Below are positions 1-11,800 of a DNA stretch of 64,000 nucleotides, one piece after another. Origin of the DNA: Ditylenchus dipsaci (lineage: Eukaryota > Nematoda > Chromadorea > Rhabditida > Anguinidae); assembly GCA_004194705.1 (NCBI GenBank), contig SADC01000354.1:1-64000 (forward strand), in the 5' to 3' direction. Below the pieces are notes generated by a model. The model saw nothing but the letters and a program-made list of their open reading frames with translations. It was not told the origin of the DNA and made no database searches. Position numbers and translations under genes: made by a program. Numbering within the stretch: position 1 is the first letter of the stretch; each line of letters begins with the position of its first letter.

Positions 1-100
1 GGACGCATTGAAATACGACCTCAAACCAACAAGAGATTTCTTTATTGGCAAGAAACAACAATTGAATATAGAAGGATAGGAACTTGCGAGAACACATTGT

Positions 101-716
101 CTATTCAAAAGTGCAAAGTCCCAAGTAGTCTTCCATAGCGTGCCAATAGAGAAGATGTCATTTGGATCCACTCGAATTCGATAAGCTTAATACGAATATC
201 ATCTCCTCCTTGTAAACACACAGTTTCGCCCTAAAAAAGAAAGTCTCACATCAGAAATTACTTTTTCAAGACTTACTTCGTTCTGTAACTGGCCGGACCA
301 CTGTCAGGACAAAACTCCATATCCGGTGGAACGCACTGCTAAAATAAAACATGTGCTGTTAAAAACAATCTTGCCAGCTTATAAACATGCCTGGAGACGA
401 AGCAAGTCAACGGACCTATGTTCACAAATAATCCAGCTTTAGTCACTTGAAACACTGAAATGCAGCGTTGTGATCAACCTCGAACCCCCACCCACACAAT
501 TTTTAAGATGACCGTTAGAGTGAAATGTCACGTACCCATTTTTGGCCGGGGTATTTCGGTTCCATCGATGACTTGATCTTTGAAGGGACGAAAAACCAAC
601 GCCTTGAATTTGACCGGAAAGACGACAGAGCCACGACCTAGAAGTTGAATAAAATACACCCGAAAATCGTGAAGTAAAATATTCACCTGGTTGGATGATG
701 GATCCAGCAACCCCAC
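101..716 (-). CDS. POLR2G: RNA polymerase II subunit RPB7 (5'-incomplete)
   Basis: Encodes the OB-fold stalk subunit of RNA polymerase II that pairs with RPB4. Minus-strand exons seen at 716-687 (GVAGSIIQP), 637-536 (GRGSVVFPVKFKALVFRPF), 454-387 (VFQVTKAGLFVNIGPL then TCFVSRH), 335-277 (CVPPDMEFCPDSGP) and 230-101 (RIKLI, then DPNDIFSIG and MEDYLGLCTFE-stop). Together they cover most of the RPB7 family after its first ~60 residues. Two single-base deletions in the last exon (near 175 and 136) put the conserved tail in shifted frames. The RPFKDQVIDG exon runs on to a GTACGT donor and adds about eight residues absent from the family. N-terminal exons were not found between 716 and 1150. The gene lies head to head with the DPY19-like gene. 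Family identity is strong; functional status is uncertain because of the frameshifts. Confidence 0.85.
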
Positions 717-939
717 CTGAAACAAAATGAGAAAAGCAAGAGACGGCGATGGTAAAAGAAATAAAAACTTATCTAATACAACGGCACGCAGCTCACTCTG
801 GACCTAGGTAGAGATGCCAGACCACCTGGACAACAAGAAATTTCAACAAGAACTAAAAGGGAAAAACTCACACCAAAAATAGAGACGCAACTTTTAATAA
901 AAAATATTTTCGCATTTCAAAAAAAATAATTACGGAAAA

Positions 940-1012
940 AATAAATGGTCCCCCGCCAATTCAAAAATTACAAATTTGCCATGACTAGGAAGAGGTCAGG
1001 TCCTTTAAAAAA
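940..1012. repeat. Fragment of the AAAGGACCAT-end palindromic MITE
   Basis: A half copy with the CCCCCGCCAATTC core and a GGTCCTTT end, as in the full palindromes at 9880, 33786, 37619 and 45638. The small plus-strand reading frame over it is not a gene. Confidence 0.4.
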
Positions 1013-1149
1013 AACGCTGCGAATTTTGACACGACCTAATATAACCCTCTATAATATGAAAAGCAAAGCAACAGTTGTTACAGATGAAAACCTCAATTTT
1101 TTAAAAAGTTTAAATTATATCCAAAAAATTAATCCAGGTTCAACATTTT

Positions 1150-3145
1150 CCAAGAAGTGCTGCTTGCCCTGATCTACCGTCTGCTCACCTACTCCAACCT
1201 CGTGATCACGCCTTCCTTAATCTTCTTCTACACATACTCCTGCTTCTTCTTTTTCTGGCCTGCTCCACTTCTCACTCTTCAATCTCTCCTGGAAACTTGG
1301 TCATCATTGGAGCTATGGCTTGCTCACCTCAGCTTTCCTCCACTCCCACCTAGAGGATGTGACTCGCACCTTCTTCACTATCACCTACGTGAAACTTTGC
1401 ATTGCCTTTTTTCTTTTTGCAAAATTTTTTCGTCATTCATCTCCTGTCTGAAAAAACTACCCAAAATCTGAAATCCAACTCACTAGTTACCAAATTAAAG
1501 AACTTTTCCAACCTGCAATCTCTAGCTGCTTCCACTTTTTTCTTTTCCCTCTTCTGGCAGATCAACCAGTACATTTTGGCTCTACAATCGATTGCTTTGT
1601 TAACTATATTGCTACTTTTTGGAAATCAACAAAAAAAAGTTGTAATAAATATTTTGTTAGCTCAATCCATAGGGCATCTGATTCACATACCTGTCCAATT
1701 TATGCAACCCATGTTGCTGGTTTCTCTGAATTCGGTGCTCAATTTCTCAATATTTTGTCTCTCTACATAATCCCACTTCCTTTATTATTTAGCTACAAAA
1801 ATGCAGCTTCTAGGCTAACTTTTATTGCAGGGTTGACTCTGTTTTTGCAGTATTGCTTGAAATTCTTGCTCAAAAGTGAGTCTGATACTCACATAATTCA
1901 CTTTTTGTTAGCCAAATTTTCTTTCGTGCATGTTGATGTTCCATTTGAATCTGCTCTGTATATTTGTCATGGTGCTTTTGCTTGGCTAGACTTGCCTGAA
2001 ATGTTTGTGAGAACTCAGAAAAGCGGAGTTCTCATATTGTATGTTTTGACTGTATCTGTGTTGTTGTTTTTTGCTGGCTAAAAAGATTTTTAGAAGAGAG
2101 CAGTTTTGTAACCCATCCAAGTTTTCAAATGCTGCTTTGCTGTATTTAAGTGTTCATCTTTTCTATGCGGGTTTTTTGCATTGATGACAATGAGGCTGAA
2201 ATATCTGTTGGTTTCCACAAGTTTGTGTTCTGGCGGCATTCGGAAGCTGCTTGGTTGACAGAGTCACTGGAAGATCGGCTAGAATTGTGCTGGGTGTGTG
2301 CTGTCTCCGCTGGTCTATTATGGAGACAATACGGTGAATACACTATACAGATGGATAATGAGAAGGTAGGCAAAAAGCCTTCTTTTTTTAAATTTCAATT
2401 CTGTTTTGATGTTTTGGACTTTTTGATGTTGAACTATGTTATGGATTCATGAAGCACTCAGAAATGTAAACTAGAAATAGAGAGAGTATGGCCGTGGCTT
2501 TATAGTTGGTGCTTTAAAAAAAATAAACAAAACAAATTAAATGAGTTTTGAAAAGCTTGTTAGTTGTAAAAGTGGTCTCATTAGAAAAATACCCGTTTAG
2601 GAGAAATAATACGGCGTTTTAATAATTCACCCTTTAGACTAACCGAATCTTAGTCAATCAATCATATTCATTGTATAAAATGCTCAAATTTAGGAGTTCT
2701 ATGATCCTGACACAGTCGACCTAATGGAGTGGATCCAAACTCTTGATCAAAACTCTGTGTTTACAGGAAGTATGCAGCTAATGGCAGGTAAGTACTTTTA
2801 CTTATAATCCCACTAGACTAACTGATCTTGCAGGTGTCAAAGCATGCACCGGCCGTCCAATAGCCAATCATCCCCATTTTGAAGACAAATGGCTGAGGCA
2901 GAGAAACTGAGCGACTTTATCAGATCTACGGAAGACTGCCTGTGGAAAATGTGCACATGATACTCAAGTCAGAATCCATAACTCATATAATTGTGGAGGA
3001 TTCAATTTGTCTGGCCCGCTCTAATGGATGCTCCACCAATGATCTGGTAGACCTGGCTAATAAACACCAGGATGATTCTAACTCTAGCAGATTAACAGCA
3101 AAGAATTCAAGAAGAGTCAGGAGCCTAGATTTTGCAACAAAATAA
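1150..3145 (+). CDS. DPY19-like C-mannosyltransferase, N-terminally incomplete, frameshifted
   Basis: DPY19 proteins are multi-pass ER enzymes that C-mannosylate tryptophans in WxxW motifs of secreted proteins. The C-terminal half is clear: a membrane region with FFFSLFWQINQYILALQ (family PWQFAQFxLxTQ), SESDTHIIHFLLAKF followed by LYICHGAFAWL, then EFYDPDTVDLMEWIQ, SVFTGSMQLMAGVKACTGRP, NHPHFEDK, RLYQIYGRLPVENVHMI and THIIVEDSICLAR. Introns: 2366-2693 (GTAGGC...TTTAG) and a 46-nt intron at 2788-2833. Several single-base shifts are needed in 1150-2365, and one extra A near 2908 in an A run (AGAAACTGAG) separates NHPHFEDKWLRQR from TERLYQIYGR. The N-terminal catalytic part of the family (~300 residues) has no room before 1150. 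It is either a 5'-truncated paralogue or a gene in a poorly polished assembly. Confidence 0.82.
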
Positions 3146-4850
3146 GAGAGTTTGGAAAAAACAGTGAGAAATTTTTCAAGCTGCTATTGAGAATAAGACA
3201 TTCCGAGTGTACGCATTTATTGATATTGCCTGATTGAATATTTGTTAGAAATCTCTGCATTAATATCTTAATTTATTCGCATAATAAAAACTAATATTTT
3301 TGTTTCGGTATGCAATTTAAATTGAGACACATTTATTACAACGCTACAAAAACCTTATATGTACGTTGTATGCTAGCAGGTTATTGTGCGAAAACCGGAG
3401 ACCTGGTTTTTCAGTGCAACTTCAGGTAGCAGGAAATAAAGTTACCTTGTGACGTCTTTGATGTGCAATTTGAGTTTGTCGAACCGACAAAAGTTAGATA
3501 ATTAAATTTTGCAAATTGCAAAAGCATAATTTTTTGTATTTCAGCAATTTGTTTCTCTGTGCAATAAAAACTTCCTTCAACTTAGGCCATTCTAAAGTCG
3601 ATTTGTCTCGCCACGAAACTCCTAAAGACATAAAGAAGGCGGAAGGCAGCAGCACTCCCAGAATATCTTATAAGAGAGCAGAACAAAAATAAGAGGAAGG
3701 AAAGAAAAGGCAAATGAAAAGAAGGGTCATGAAACTGAGCAACAGAAACAGCTCTTTTCACCACATTCCCAAATCCAACGACGCAATTTACTGGCCCCTT
3801 ACCAAATCTATTGTCGGCCTCCTTACAGATACCAATTAGCCGAAGTTTAATATATATTAAATAATGGTCTTTAACTATTGTTTGATGGGTTCTATTTTTA
3901 CTTGGATTAACTGCTTTTGCTGGTGTCAAACACAGCATGACGTCACCTCCCACACATGGGCGTGCGAGAGTGTGTGTTTACCGAGTAGCAGGAGCAGCCT
4001 TGCTCAGCCCTCCTTCTTGCTTCGTTGGCTGAACATGTTTACTTAGCAGCAGCCAAAAAATTGCTTCTATTGCAAAAAGACATAATTCTATCGCATTTTT
4101 TATTAAGTGATTTGGCTGGGATTACTCCTGTAAAGTGACTTGTTATCAACTTTGAGTGGATTTTTTGGGATTAATTGATTTTTTGATGAAAGTATTGATG
4201 AAAATATAAATTTTTAGAGATGTTAATGTTATTTTGCGTAATTCTATTGCTTGAATTTCTGGCGGGTATTCACACCTCTTCGGTCAGAAGGATAACACTC
4301 AGTTGAGGCAGCTCAGCTTACAGATACAGGATATTCTCCGACGCAGACAGACGATTGTAAGGCTTTTTTTTATTAAGCCTTAAGATAGAGTTTTAAAAAT
4401 GAAACAACTGCTACAGTCAACGCTTTATTTACGGCACAAATAATTTTTTTGAAGTTTTACAGCAACACAAATGTTTGAAATCTCTAAATTTTTAAGCTTA
4501 AACCCTTAAAATTTTGCGACTTTCTTTTTAGAGATATTTCTAGGCTTCCAATGATCGCTTAAATAAATATGACTTCAAAATTCATAATAGTAGAGTGAGT
4601 TCTGTTTGCAACCAGCAAGTTTAATGTCTTTTTCTGGAGTCGCTATTATTCAGGAAATAGTTTTCGTTATGAGAAACTTTTTGATGGTCCAAATCGATTT
4701 AGAGGAGAGGGCAGTGTGCATTTATATAATAAATTCAAATTCTAGTATCAAAATAAATTTTGTCGTATTTCCTCTACTCACTCCCCATGCTCTAATAACT
4801 CTCCACTCTACGGACATTATATCTCATGAGTAGAATTTTACCTTATTTTA
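3146..4850. other. No gene recognised
   Basis: AT-rich sequence. Reading frames at 3582-3953 (minus) and 4606-4833 (plus) show no family signature, no splice structure and low-complexity composition. No element with paired ends was identified. Confidence 0.5.
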
Positions 4851-4867
4851 GGGGGAAGAGACAGGCA

Positions 4868-5310
4868 AAATTTTTTGGCCAAAATTCGACTTTTTGCCTT
4901 GGTCCCCCAAGGCAATCCAACCTGAAAGAGTACCTGGATACCCAAAAAGATGGAATTTGAACATAGGTTTGTTAGCTGGGACCTACCGCATAAAGAACTC
5001 TTGTATGCATACATTTTTTATGCATACGAGAGTCACTTTCGAATGATTTGTGTCTAAGTATGTGGGTGTGCGCATCTCAATTCCAAGCCCTCAAGCCCCT
5101 CAAACCCCGGGGCGCAGGAGGCTTGAGAGGAAGAGATGCGCGCACTCACTTACCTTAGACATGATTCTGAGCAAGACTCTTGATCAAAATGCATAGAGAG
5201 ACTCTTTCTGCCAATCTCCAGTGACCAAAACGAGGTAGAATACCCTAATAAAAGTAGTTTACCTTGGTCCCCCAATGCAAAAAGTCAAGTTTTGGTCATT
5301 TTTTTTCAAA
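4868..5310. mobile_element. MITE with CTTTTTGCCTTGGTCCCCCA ends
   Basis: Imperfect inverted ends: the left has GGCCAAAATTCGAC then TTTTTGCCTTGG, and the right has CCTTGGTCCCCCAATGC then AAAAAGTCAAGTTTTGGTC. The interior has the recurring modules GCATAAAGAACTC, TATGCATACATTTTTTATGC and GTGGGTGTGCGCATCTCA...GCGCACTCACTTACCTTAGAC. The same modules recur near 29690-29930, 51735-51990, 53760-53860 and, reversed, at 54050-54240 and 55330-55440. Non-coding and non-autonomous. Confidence 0.7.
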
Positions 5311-5362
5311 AATCAGCTTTTTGTAGAAAAGTATCACAAAACAGCTTTTTTATAGTTTTCAT

Positions 5363-6613
5363 TAGGGTAGGACGCGGTCGGGTAATTTGGCTCAACCCGG
5401 TTCTCGGGTACCGGCTTTTCACGGACCCGGTTCTCCGGTTGGGTAGCATTTTACCCGGTCGGGTACCCGACCGGGTATGCGGGGTAATGGCAACTTAATA
5501 GCCCATACAAAAAAAATTCAACTTATAAATTGATTTTGCATAATTTGTCTCAATTTTATGATAAACTATTGCTGTTTTTAGTGCCAAAATAACCGCAAGA
5601 TTTTATCCTTTCATGTAGTGCTGCGCATTTGTGTTTTTGCGATATTGCGATGCGATGTTTTAGGGTCCGAGGACTGCGATTGCGATTTTGCGATGTTTCA
5701 AAACTTTGCGATGCGATGTTGCGATGCGATGTTTAAGGCAAAATTTCGTGCGATGTTGCGATGTTTGCGATGCGATATATCGCATCGCACGCAGCACTAC
5801 TTTCATGTTCTATTGATCATTTAGCTAGAAGTGATTCGAAGGCAGAGTTCTGGCCATTTAGTGTCGAAAACAAGATATTCAGAACTGGATCTTTGAGGGA
5901 AAATCGTAAATTCTCTGTGAAAAAATGATCACTCTGATGCAAATTTGGGCTCAATAGATAGCTATGATCCAGTTTAATACTTTGAGTGGTTTAACGCCTA
6001 GGTCAAATAGAAATTTTGGTGACTAATATCAAAATTTCTCAAAATTTCAGGTGATTGATGGTGACCAAAACAGCCTACTTCCAGGAGGGATTTTTCACCA
6101 TCTCATACACACTTTTTTTTCAAAAATTTTTGCACTATTGTCTTCAGCAATAAATTCTGAGTCGATTCGGGCAATTACTACGCTTGGGAGGCGAAATGTT
6201 AACTATGGCCGTACATTTAACTGTACAGTTAAACTGGTTCTATTTCGAGAGTTGACTGTGGGCCGAGCATATGCTCGAAATTGACCAATCTGCTCAAGGA
6301 TATGCTCGAGAATGTGCTCGATCATATGCTCGTTTCACAACCCTAGCAATAACTGTGTGCCATTTTACCATACGATCTTGTCGAGACAATTTTTGACAAA
6401 ATTCAATCAAATTTTCAAAGTTTAAACTTTAAACTTAAATAAACTTTCAAATTAGCAATTCTATCCAATGCTTATTTGGAACCGGAACCGGTCGGTTCCT
6501 GGACCCGGTTCTCGTTCTTCCGGGTTCCTGGACACCCGGTTCTCGGTTCGGGTAATTTCGCCAAAATGCCTTCGGTTCGGTTCCGGTTCGGGTACCCGAC
6601 CGCGTCCACCCTA
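5363..6613. mobile_element. hAT-like non-autonomous element, TIR TAGGGTRGGACGCGGTCGGG
   Basis: Left end TAGGGTAGGACGCGGTCGGG, right end CCCGACCGCGTCCACCCTA. Flanks GTTTTCAT (5355-5362) and GTTTTCAG (6614-6621) match at 7 of 8 positions, the 8-bp TSD expected of hAT elements. Next to both ends are degenerate tandem runs of the terminal word (CCCGGTTCTCGGGTA / GGTTCCGGTTCGGGTA), so the interior echoes the TIR. It contains the nested element 5616-5799. Confidence 0.8.
5616..5799. mobile_element. Nested hAT-like micro-MITE filled with GCGATGCGAT
   Basis: 184 bp. TIR TAGTGCTGCG / CGCAGCACTA with a perfect 8-bp TSD CTTTCATG (5608-5615 and 5800-5807). Nearly the whole interior is a degenerate array of TTGCGATGCGATG. 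No coding capacity. Confidence 0.88.
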
Positions 6614-6828
6614 GTTTTCAGCATATAAAAATTACTTAGAAGACGTTGAAAGACTATTTTATAATAAGTGAAAAACCCGCCCCAACCCAATAAGTTCCGG
6701 GAAGCGTTTTGTTTTGAAGCACTAAAATATCGGTAAAATACCTTTATCTTATCCAGTACTATCTGGGCAACACCTAGTCACCACTACGGGCACGACTGTA
6801 TAAGTTCTATTACACGATTACCGTATTT

Positions 6829-7940
6829 CCTCTAATAGAAGCCCCCCTCCTATTATAAGCCCCCCCCTCTAATATAAGCCCCCCCCTCTAGTGGGTATCC
6901 TAAAAATATAAGCCCCCTTTTTTATATAAACCCCAGAATCATTTTTTTTTTCGATAAATAGGTGTTGCTAAACGTGGTAAAAGATATAAAGAATGTTCTT
7001 ATGTGTTGCCAAGCGCATCTTTCGAAGTTGATCGCTGGAATACTTGTGAATGAGTGAATTTCAAAGCAAAAACTACATCGTACTATTTTAGCGGGTATTT
7101 TGTTGGTTTAAAAAATTGCTTTATGCAGTAATCATTGGCAGAAAATCAGCAACAAACGATACGAAGTGACGTCGGTTTACGTTTGAGGAACAAGAAAAAT
7201 AAGTTGGCAGCATAGGTCAGATTAAAAGAAGGCTTAACGATATTTCGCAGAAAATTATCTTAATTTCGGAGCAAATTTTTGTCTCGCTATTTTTCTTTTT
7301 GATTTTTTACCTTTTTTCTAAAAGTACAGGGTGAGTCGAGAAATTCGAACACTTTTAATAGCCATAACTTTTTGTCTAGGACAAATTCCGAAATTCTGTG
7401 AACGCAGAACGACTCAATTTTTCATAGGAATTTGTTTGATATATAATGTGAAAAACACAATTTTCGCTTGATCCCCCCATGTGGTTTGGCCTTGGTCATC
7501 CAGAGGCTATTTCAGACATTCTACAAAGTTATTACTCTAAATGACACTTTAGCTACACAATGGTGTTAATACTTTCAGAAAAAGTATATGTAAACTAATA
7601 GAAAAGTTGAAACAAAATTTGCTGAAAAATTAAGATAATTTGCTGCGAAATTCCAATACGCCAAAATAAATTTAGCTATAACACCTCCGAGAGAAGCAGT
7701 GGGTAAACTATGAATATAGAATCAGTGCTTTTGATGTTTTAACGCTTTTTCAACAATGTTATGTGGAAAATTAGAAGCGATCAGAGGATGGCGGTAAAAA
7801 AATATGACTCAAAATTTTTTCCGCGCCTTCGGCGCGCTGAGTTAAAAAATAAAAGCCCCCCCCCCCTCCTCTAATATGAGCCCCCCTAGAGGGCATTCAT
7901 AAAATAGAAGCCCCGGGGCTTCTATTAGAGGAAATACGGT
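6829..7940. mobile_element. TA-flanked MITE, ends CCGTATTTCCTCTAATAGAA
   Basis: The left end reads TACCGTATTTCCTCTAATAG with C-rich AGCCCCCC runs. The right end (7913-7940) is its inverse, ...CTATTAGAGGAAATACGGTA, so TA flanks both ends as in Tc1/mariner-type insertions. Internal short tandem copies of AATATAAGCCCCCC echo the end. Inside, near 7327, lies a CAGGGTGAGTCGAGAAATTC end typical of mariner-like MITEs. Shorter relatives: 9423-9640, 16640-16890, 39812-40036, 58838-59068 and parts of 62060-62290. Confidence 0.8.
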
Positions 7941-8184
7941 ACTAAGGTTCTATATACTGAGTTTCTAAAAATTGCAGTCAAAACTGAAAATACAGGCCTT
8001 CAAAGCTCATTGGATAGCTAAGGACTTGTAGATTTAACCTTGTTGACGAAGTTCTGCATCAAAAACTGAGTTACCCGTCCTCAAAAGTCAAAATATCGAA
8101 CCACATAGTCAACTCTTTAACTATGAGCATCACGAAGTCATGCCAAATACTATAAGTAGATGTGTAATTTTCGCAATCCATTGC

Positions 8185-8775
8185 ACAGGGTGAGTCAAAA
8201 AATAGCACCATTTTTTAAAAATATCATGTTTAGGTTTCATTTGGGGTGGGGTGTATGCTCTGGTAGCGCCAATTAAATGAATAAACCCAAAATTTGAATT
8301 CAACGGGAGATTCACACACTTCGATGTGAGATTTACATATTTTGACGGAAGATTTACATCATTTGCGCGAAATTTGAATTTGACGGGATGAAAAATAAAT
8401 TTGACAGGAAATTTACATATTTTGACGGGTGCTTTCACCTACAGCTTTTAAATAACCTAGAAAAAGTATATTTTACAAAGAGAGTGTACTGACCAGGGTT
8501 CACAGATCGAAAATTGGAAAAGCAGGATTTTGTTTCCAAAAAGCAAAAATTTAAACCAAAAAATTTACAAAAAGCAGGAATAAGCTGTTATTGCAAAATT
8601 GCAAAATTCCTCCTTTTTTCACGGACAAAAAGCAGAAAATTCGTGCTGAAGGCTACAGCCTGAAGCAGGACATCTGTGAACCCTGATACCAGCCTAACAT
8701 TTGTTGAAGAAAATTTGACCGAACAATCCTTCTTTGAATTTAGAAGATGGTGCAGTTTTTTGACTCTCCCTGTAT
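8185..8775. mobile_element. Mariner-like MITE, ends ACAGGGTGAGTCAAAAAA
   Basis: Left CAGGGTGAGTCAAAAAATAG, right GTTTTTTGACTCTCCCTG, bordered by CA/TA. Next to the left end is a run of GACGGGAAATTTACATATTT-type units (8300-8430). The 102-codon minus reading frame over them is translated repeat, not a gene. Confidence 0.65.
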
Positions 8776-8818
8776 ATACGTATTAGACTAGACAGATGTG
8801 CTTTTATATTATTTTTAG

Positions 8819-11800
8819 ATGTCGCAATCAGCATTAAGGCTGAACCAGGCTACATTGGTTTGTTATTCCTCTCATGTTCCCCAATTTTTAATCATCCACA
8901 TTTCCAGTCAAATTCGAGCCATTCGCCAGTGCTGACAGAGTGCATCACATGCTGCTACGGTTGCGACCAGGTAAATATTGTCCAAAAACCACCGAAGCTT
9001 ACAAAAGCCCTTTTTCCAGCCAGCCTATAATGGAGACTTTTGGAGGGGAGGTGCCACTTGTGGAGGATCGACCCACATTCTGTATGCTTGGGCCAGAAAT
9101 GCGCCTCCTTTATCACTGCCCGATAATGTAGCTTTTCAATAGGCAATGAGGGAGATCCAGTACAGTATCTGGTGCTCCAAATCCACTACGCCAAACCATT
9201 TGAAGGCAATGTAAGGGATTTCTCCGGGGTCACCCTTCACCTAAGTGACAATAGACCCAAGTATGTAGCGGCTGTCTACTTATTTGTATCCGGACAGCCG
9301 ATCCCACCCCGTCAGGCAGCTTCACTCAACAATATGAGCTGTAGCTATAATTCTGAAACTGAGTTGCATCCATTTGCCTTCAGGACACACACCCACGCTA
9401 TGGTTGGGAGTCATTTGTTCGAGTACCCTATATTCTCTATTAAACGCCCTCGCCAAAATGCGTATTTTGTACCCAGAACCCTTTACTCTGGTTTTCAAAC
9501 TTTTTAGATTTTGTTGATGTTACAATACCGATTTGAAAAATCTAATCGAAAAATTATGAAATCTAGCGAAGAAGTCCGAGCACAAAAATACGGATTTCGG
9601 GTAGGGTGTTTAATAGAGAAAATGCGGTATTTTTGTAAAAAAAAATTATACGAATAGACTTTAGGGTAGAGTGGTATCAGCCTATGTTAAACACGCGTCT
9701 GACGGCAGCTGGCAGCAAATTGGCAGAGGAATCCACAGTGGCCACAGGTCAGATTTCTTTAAAATAGTAAAGATTTAAAATTAGAATGTAGAAAGTGGCT
9801 AATTCAAAAGTACGAAAAAACGATAAAAACCAAAATACGCACCTCCCCCCTCATCCCTAAAGTCTGTCCTCTTTTAAAGGGCCATTGCCGTCTCCGACAA
9901 CGGTTGTCCCCCGCCAATCAAATTTTTTCTTAATCGTTGGATTTACGTACGAATTTTCAACTTGGTTTCTAACAATAATACACCTAAAATTGAATTCTAG
10001 GCCTTGTTTTGTTAGAAACCAAAAACTAAAATCCGTACAGAAGTTCAATGATTAGGCAAAAAAAATTGAATTGGCGAGGGACAATTCAAAACAGGTGGCA
10101 ATGGCTCTTTAACTTTTAAAAAAGAATCGTCCGAACTCTGAAATCGAAGGCTAGGGGAGATTTGCCAAAAACGAAATTTGCCAAATGTACGTTTTGCCAA
10201 AACGAAATTTGCCCAAACGAATTTTGCCAAAACGAAATTTGCCAAAACGAAATTTGCCAAAACGAGATTTGCCAAAACGAAATTTGCCAAAACGAGATTT
10301 GCCAAACGAAATTTGCCAAAACGAGATTTTTGATCCAAGTGAACGACCACTTGTTTTTAATGGTCTAATATGCAACTCGGGTACTGCCAACTGAGTACTA
10401 CAATCAAGATACCACTACCCAGAAATTTTTGGATCAATTTACCGCCACCAAAGAAGTAGTTAGAAAGAACTAACATTTTTAGGAGGTTTCGGGTGTTTTG
10501 AGTGGTTGGGGTGGTTTTTGGTCGGTCTGGGGTGGTTTGGACACAATCTAAAAATTTCGAAAAAAAACGTAAAAAACTGCCTTGTCCCCCCTGTTTGTCT
10601 TTTGGCAAATTTCGTTTTGGCAAATTTCGTTTTGGCAAATCTCGTTTTGGCAAATTTCGTTTTGGCAAATTTTCGTTTTGGCAAATTTCGTTTTGGCAAT
10701 TTCGTTTTGGCAAATTTCGTTTTGGCAAATTTCCTTTTGGCAAATTTCGTTTTGGCAAATTTCGTTTTTGGCAAATTTCGTTTTGGCAAATCTCCCCTAG
10801 CCAAATCGAACTCGCAAATTGTAATAAGACCATCGAGCGGAAAATAGCCGATTAAATAATGCTAGCCGCATGCATTTCACAAACACAGAAATTTTTAAGA
10901 ATTCAAGCCCTAGAAAAACTATCATACTTAAATGGTTTTAGACTATTTTTAAAACCCTCATTATGATTTGAACTCAGGTTTCTCATCTTAAATTTTGAAA
11001 TAAAGTACATTTTGCCAAACAAACTACAATTTTGTTGGTTTTTCGTCAAAAAGTTTTATCCAGTGCTTGTTGATATTTAAACACCAAAATAAAAATTTTG
11101 ACGTAAAATCTAAAAATGTAGGGTGCGAAAATAAAGTACAGATCTTTTAACACGCCAAGGCCTGACTGTAGGACCCGCACATTCTGGTGCATAATTTTAT
11201 CGAGAATCTTTTTATTGCGGTGGATTTTGTTAGAAGGGCAACTTTTGACAATCTATGCAATATTTACGGATGCAACATAAAGGGGGACGCAACAGAGAGA
11301 GTTGCAACATACAGGTTCGACTATAGTTGAAAGAAGAAGCTATTGGCGAAAAGATCTCATTGGGAAAACAATTACGCCATATCATAATTTGCAAATTCGA
11401 TTTCACCTTGTAAGTACTCCTTGTAAGTAGCGTCAGAATGAAACCCATCAAAGACTGACCTTAAAAAAAAGTTTGAGCAAAACTCGCGGAGTTTTTCGCA
11501 CGAACTCGTTACTTTTTGAATATTTCAGCTCTTCCAATCCAGTCCTATCAAAGTGGTCATCAAAAAAGGCGACTTCATGGCAGCCACTTGCCGATTCGAC
11601 TCTAGCGACAAGGATGTCAGCACTCCCATGGGGTTAGTTATTCAACATTTTTTTCTAAATTATCGGTTTATTCAATTATAATTGACGCTAAATGATTTTA
11701 GGAGCATGGGTGTGGACGAAATGTGCAATTTCTACATGATGTTCTACAGAGATGTGAATGCTGCCGATCCGTTCCCTTATGGAGCTGGCTGTGGAATGAA

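Noticed and set aside
3582..3953. 123-codon minus frame
   Set aside because: No recognisable family and biased composition; no splice or repeat context supports a gene.
10150..10330. CRISPR-like regular repeats
   Set aside because: Units are contiguous with no unique spacers, the array is mirrored 270 bp away, and the window is an animal nuclear genome.
10045..10855. Ten overlapping reading frames on both strands, up to 158 codons
   Set aside because: All are translations of the 15-bp tandem unit, which happens to lack stops. They have no start context and no non-repeat content.
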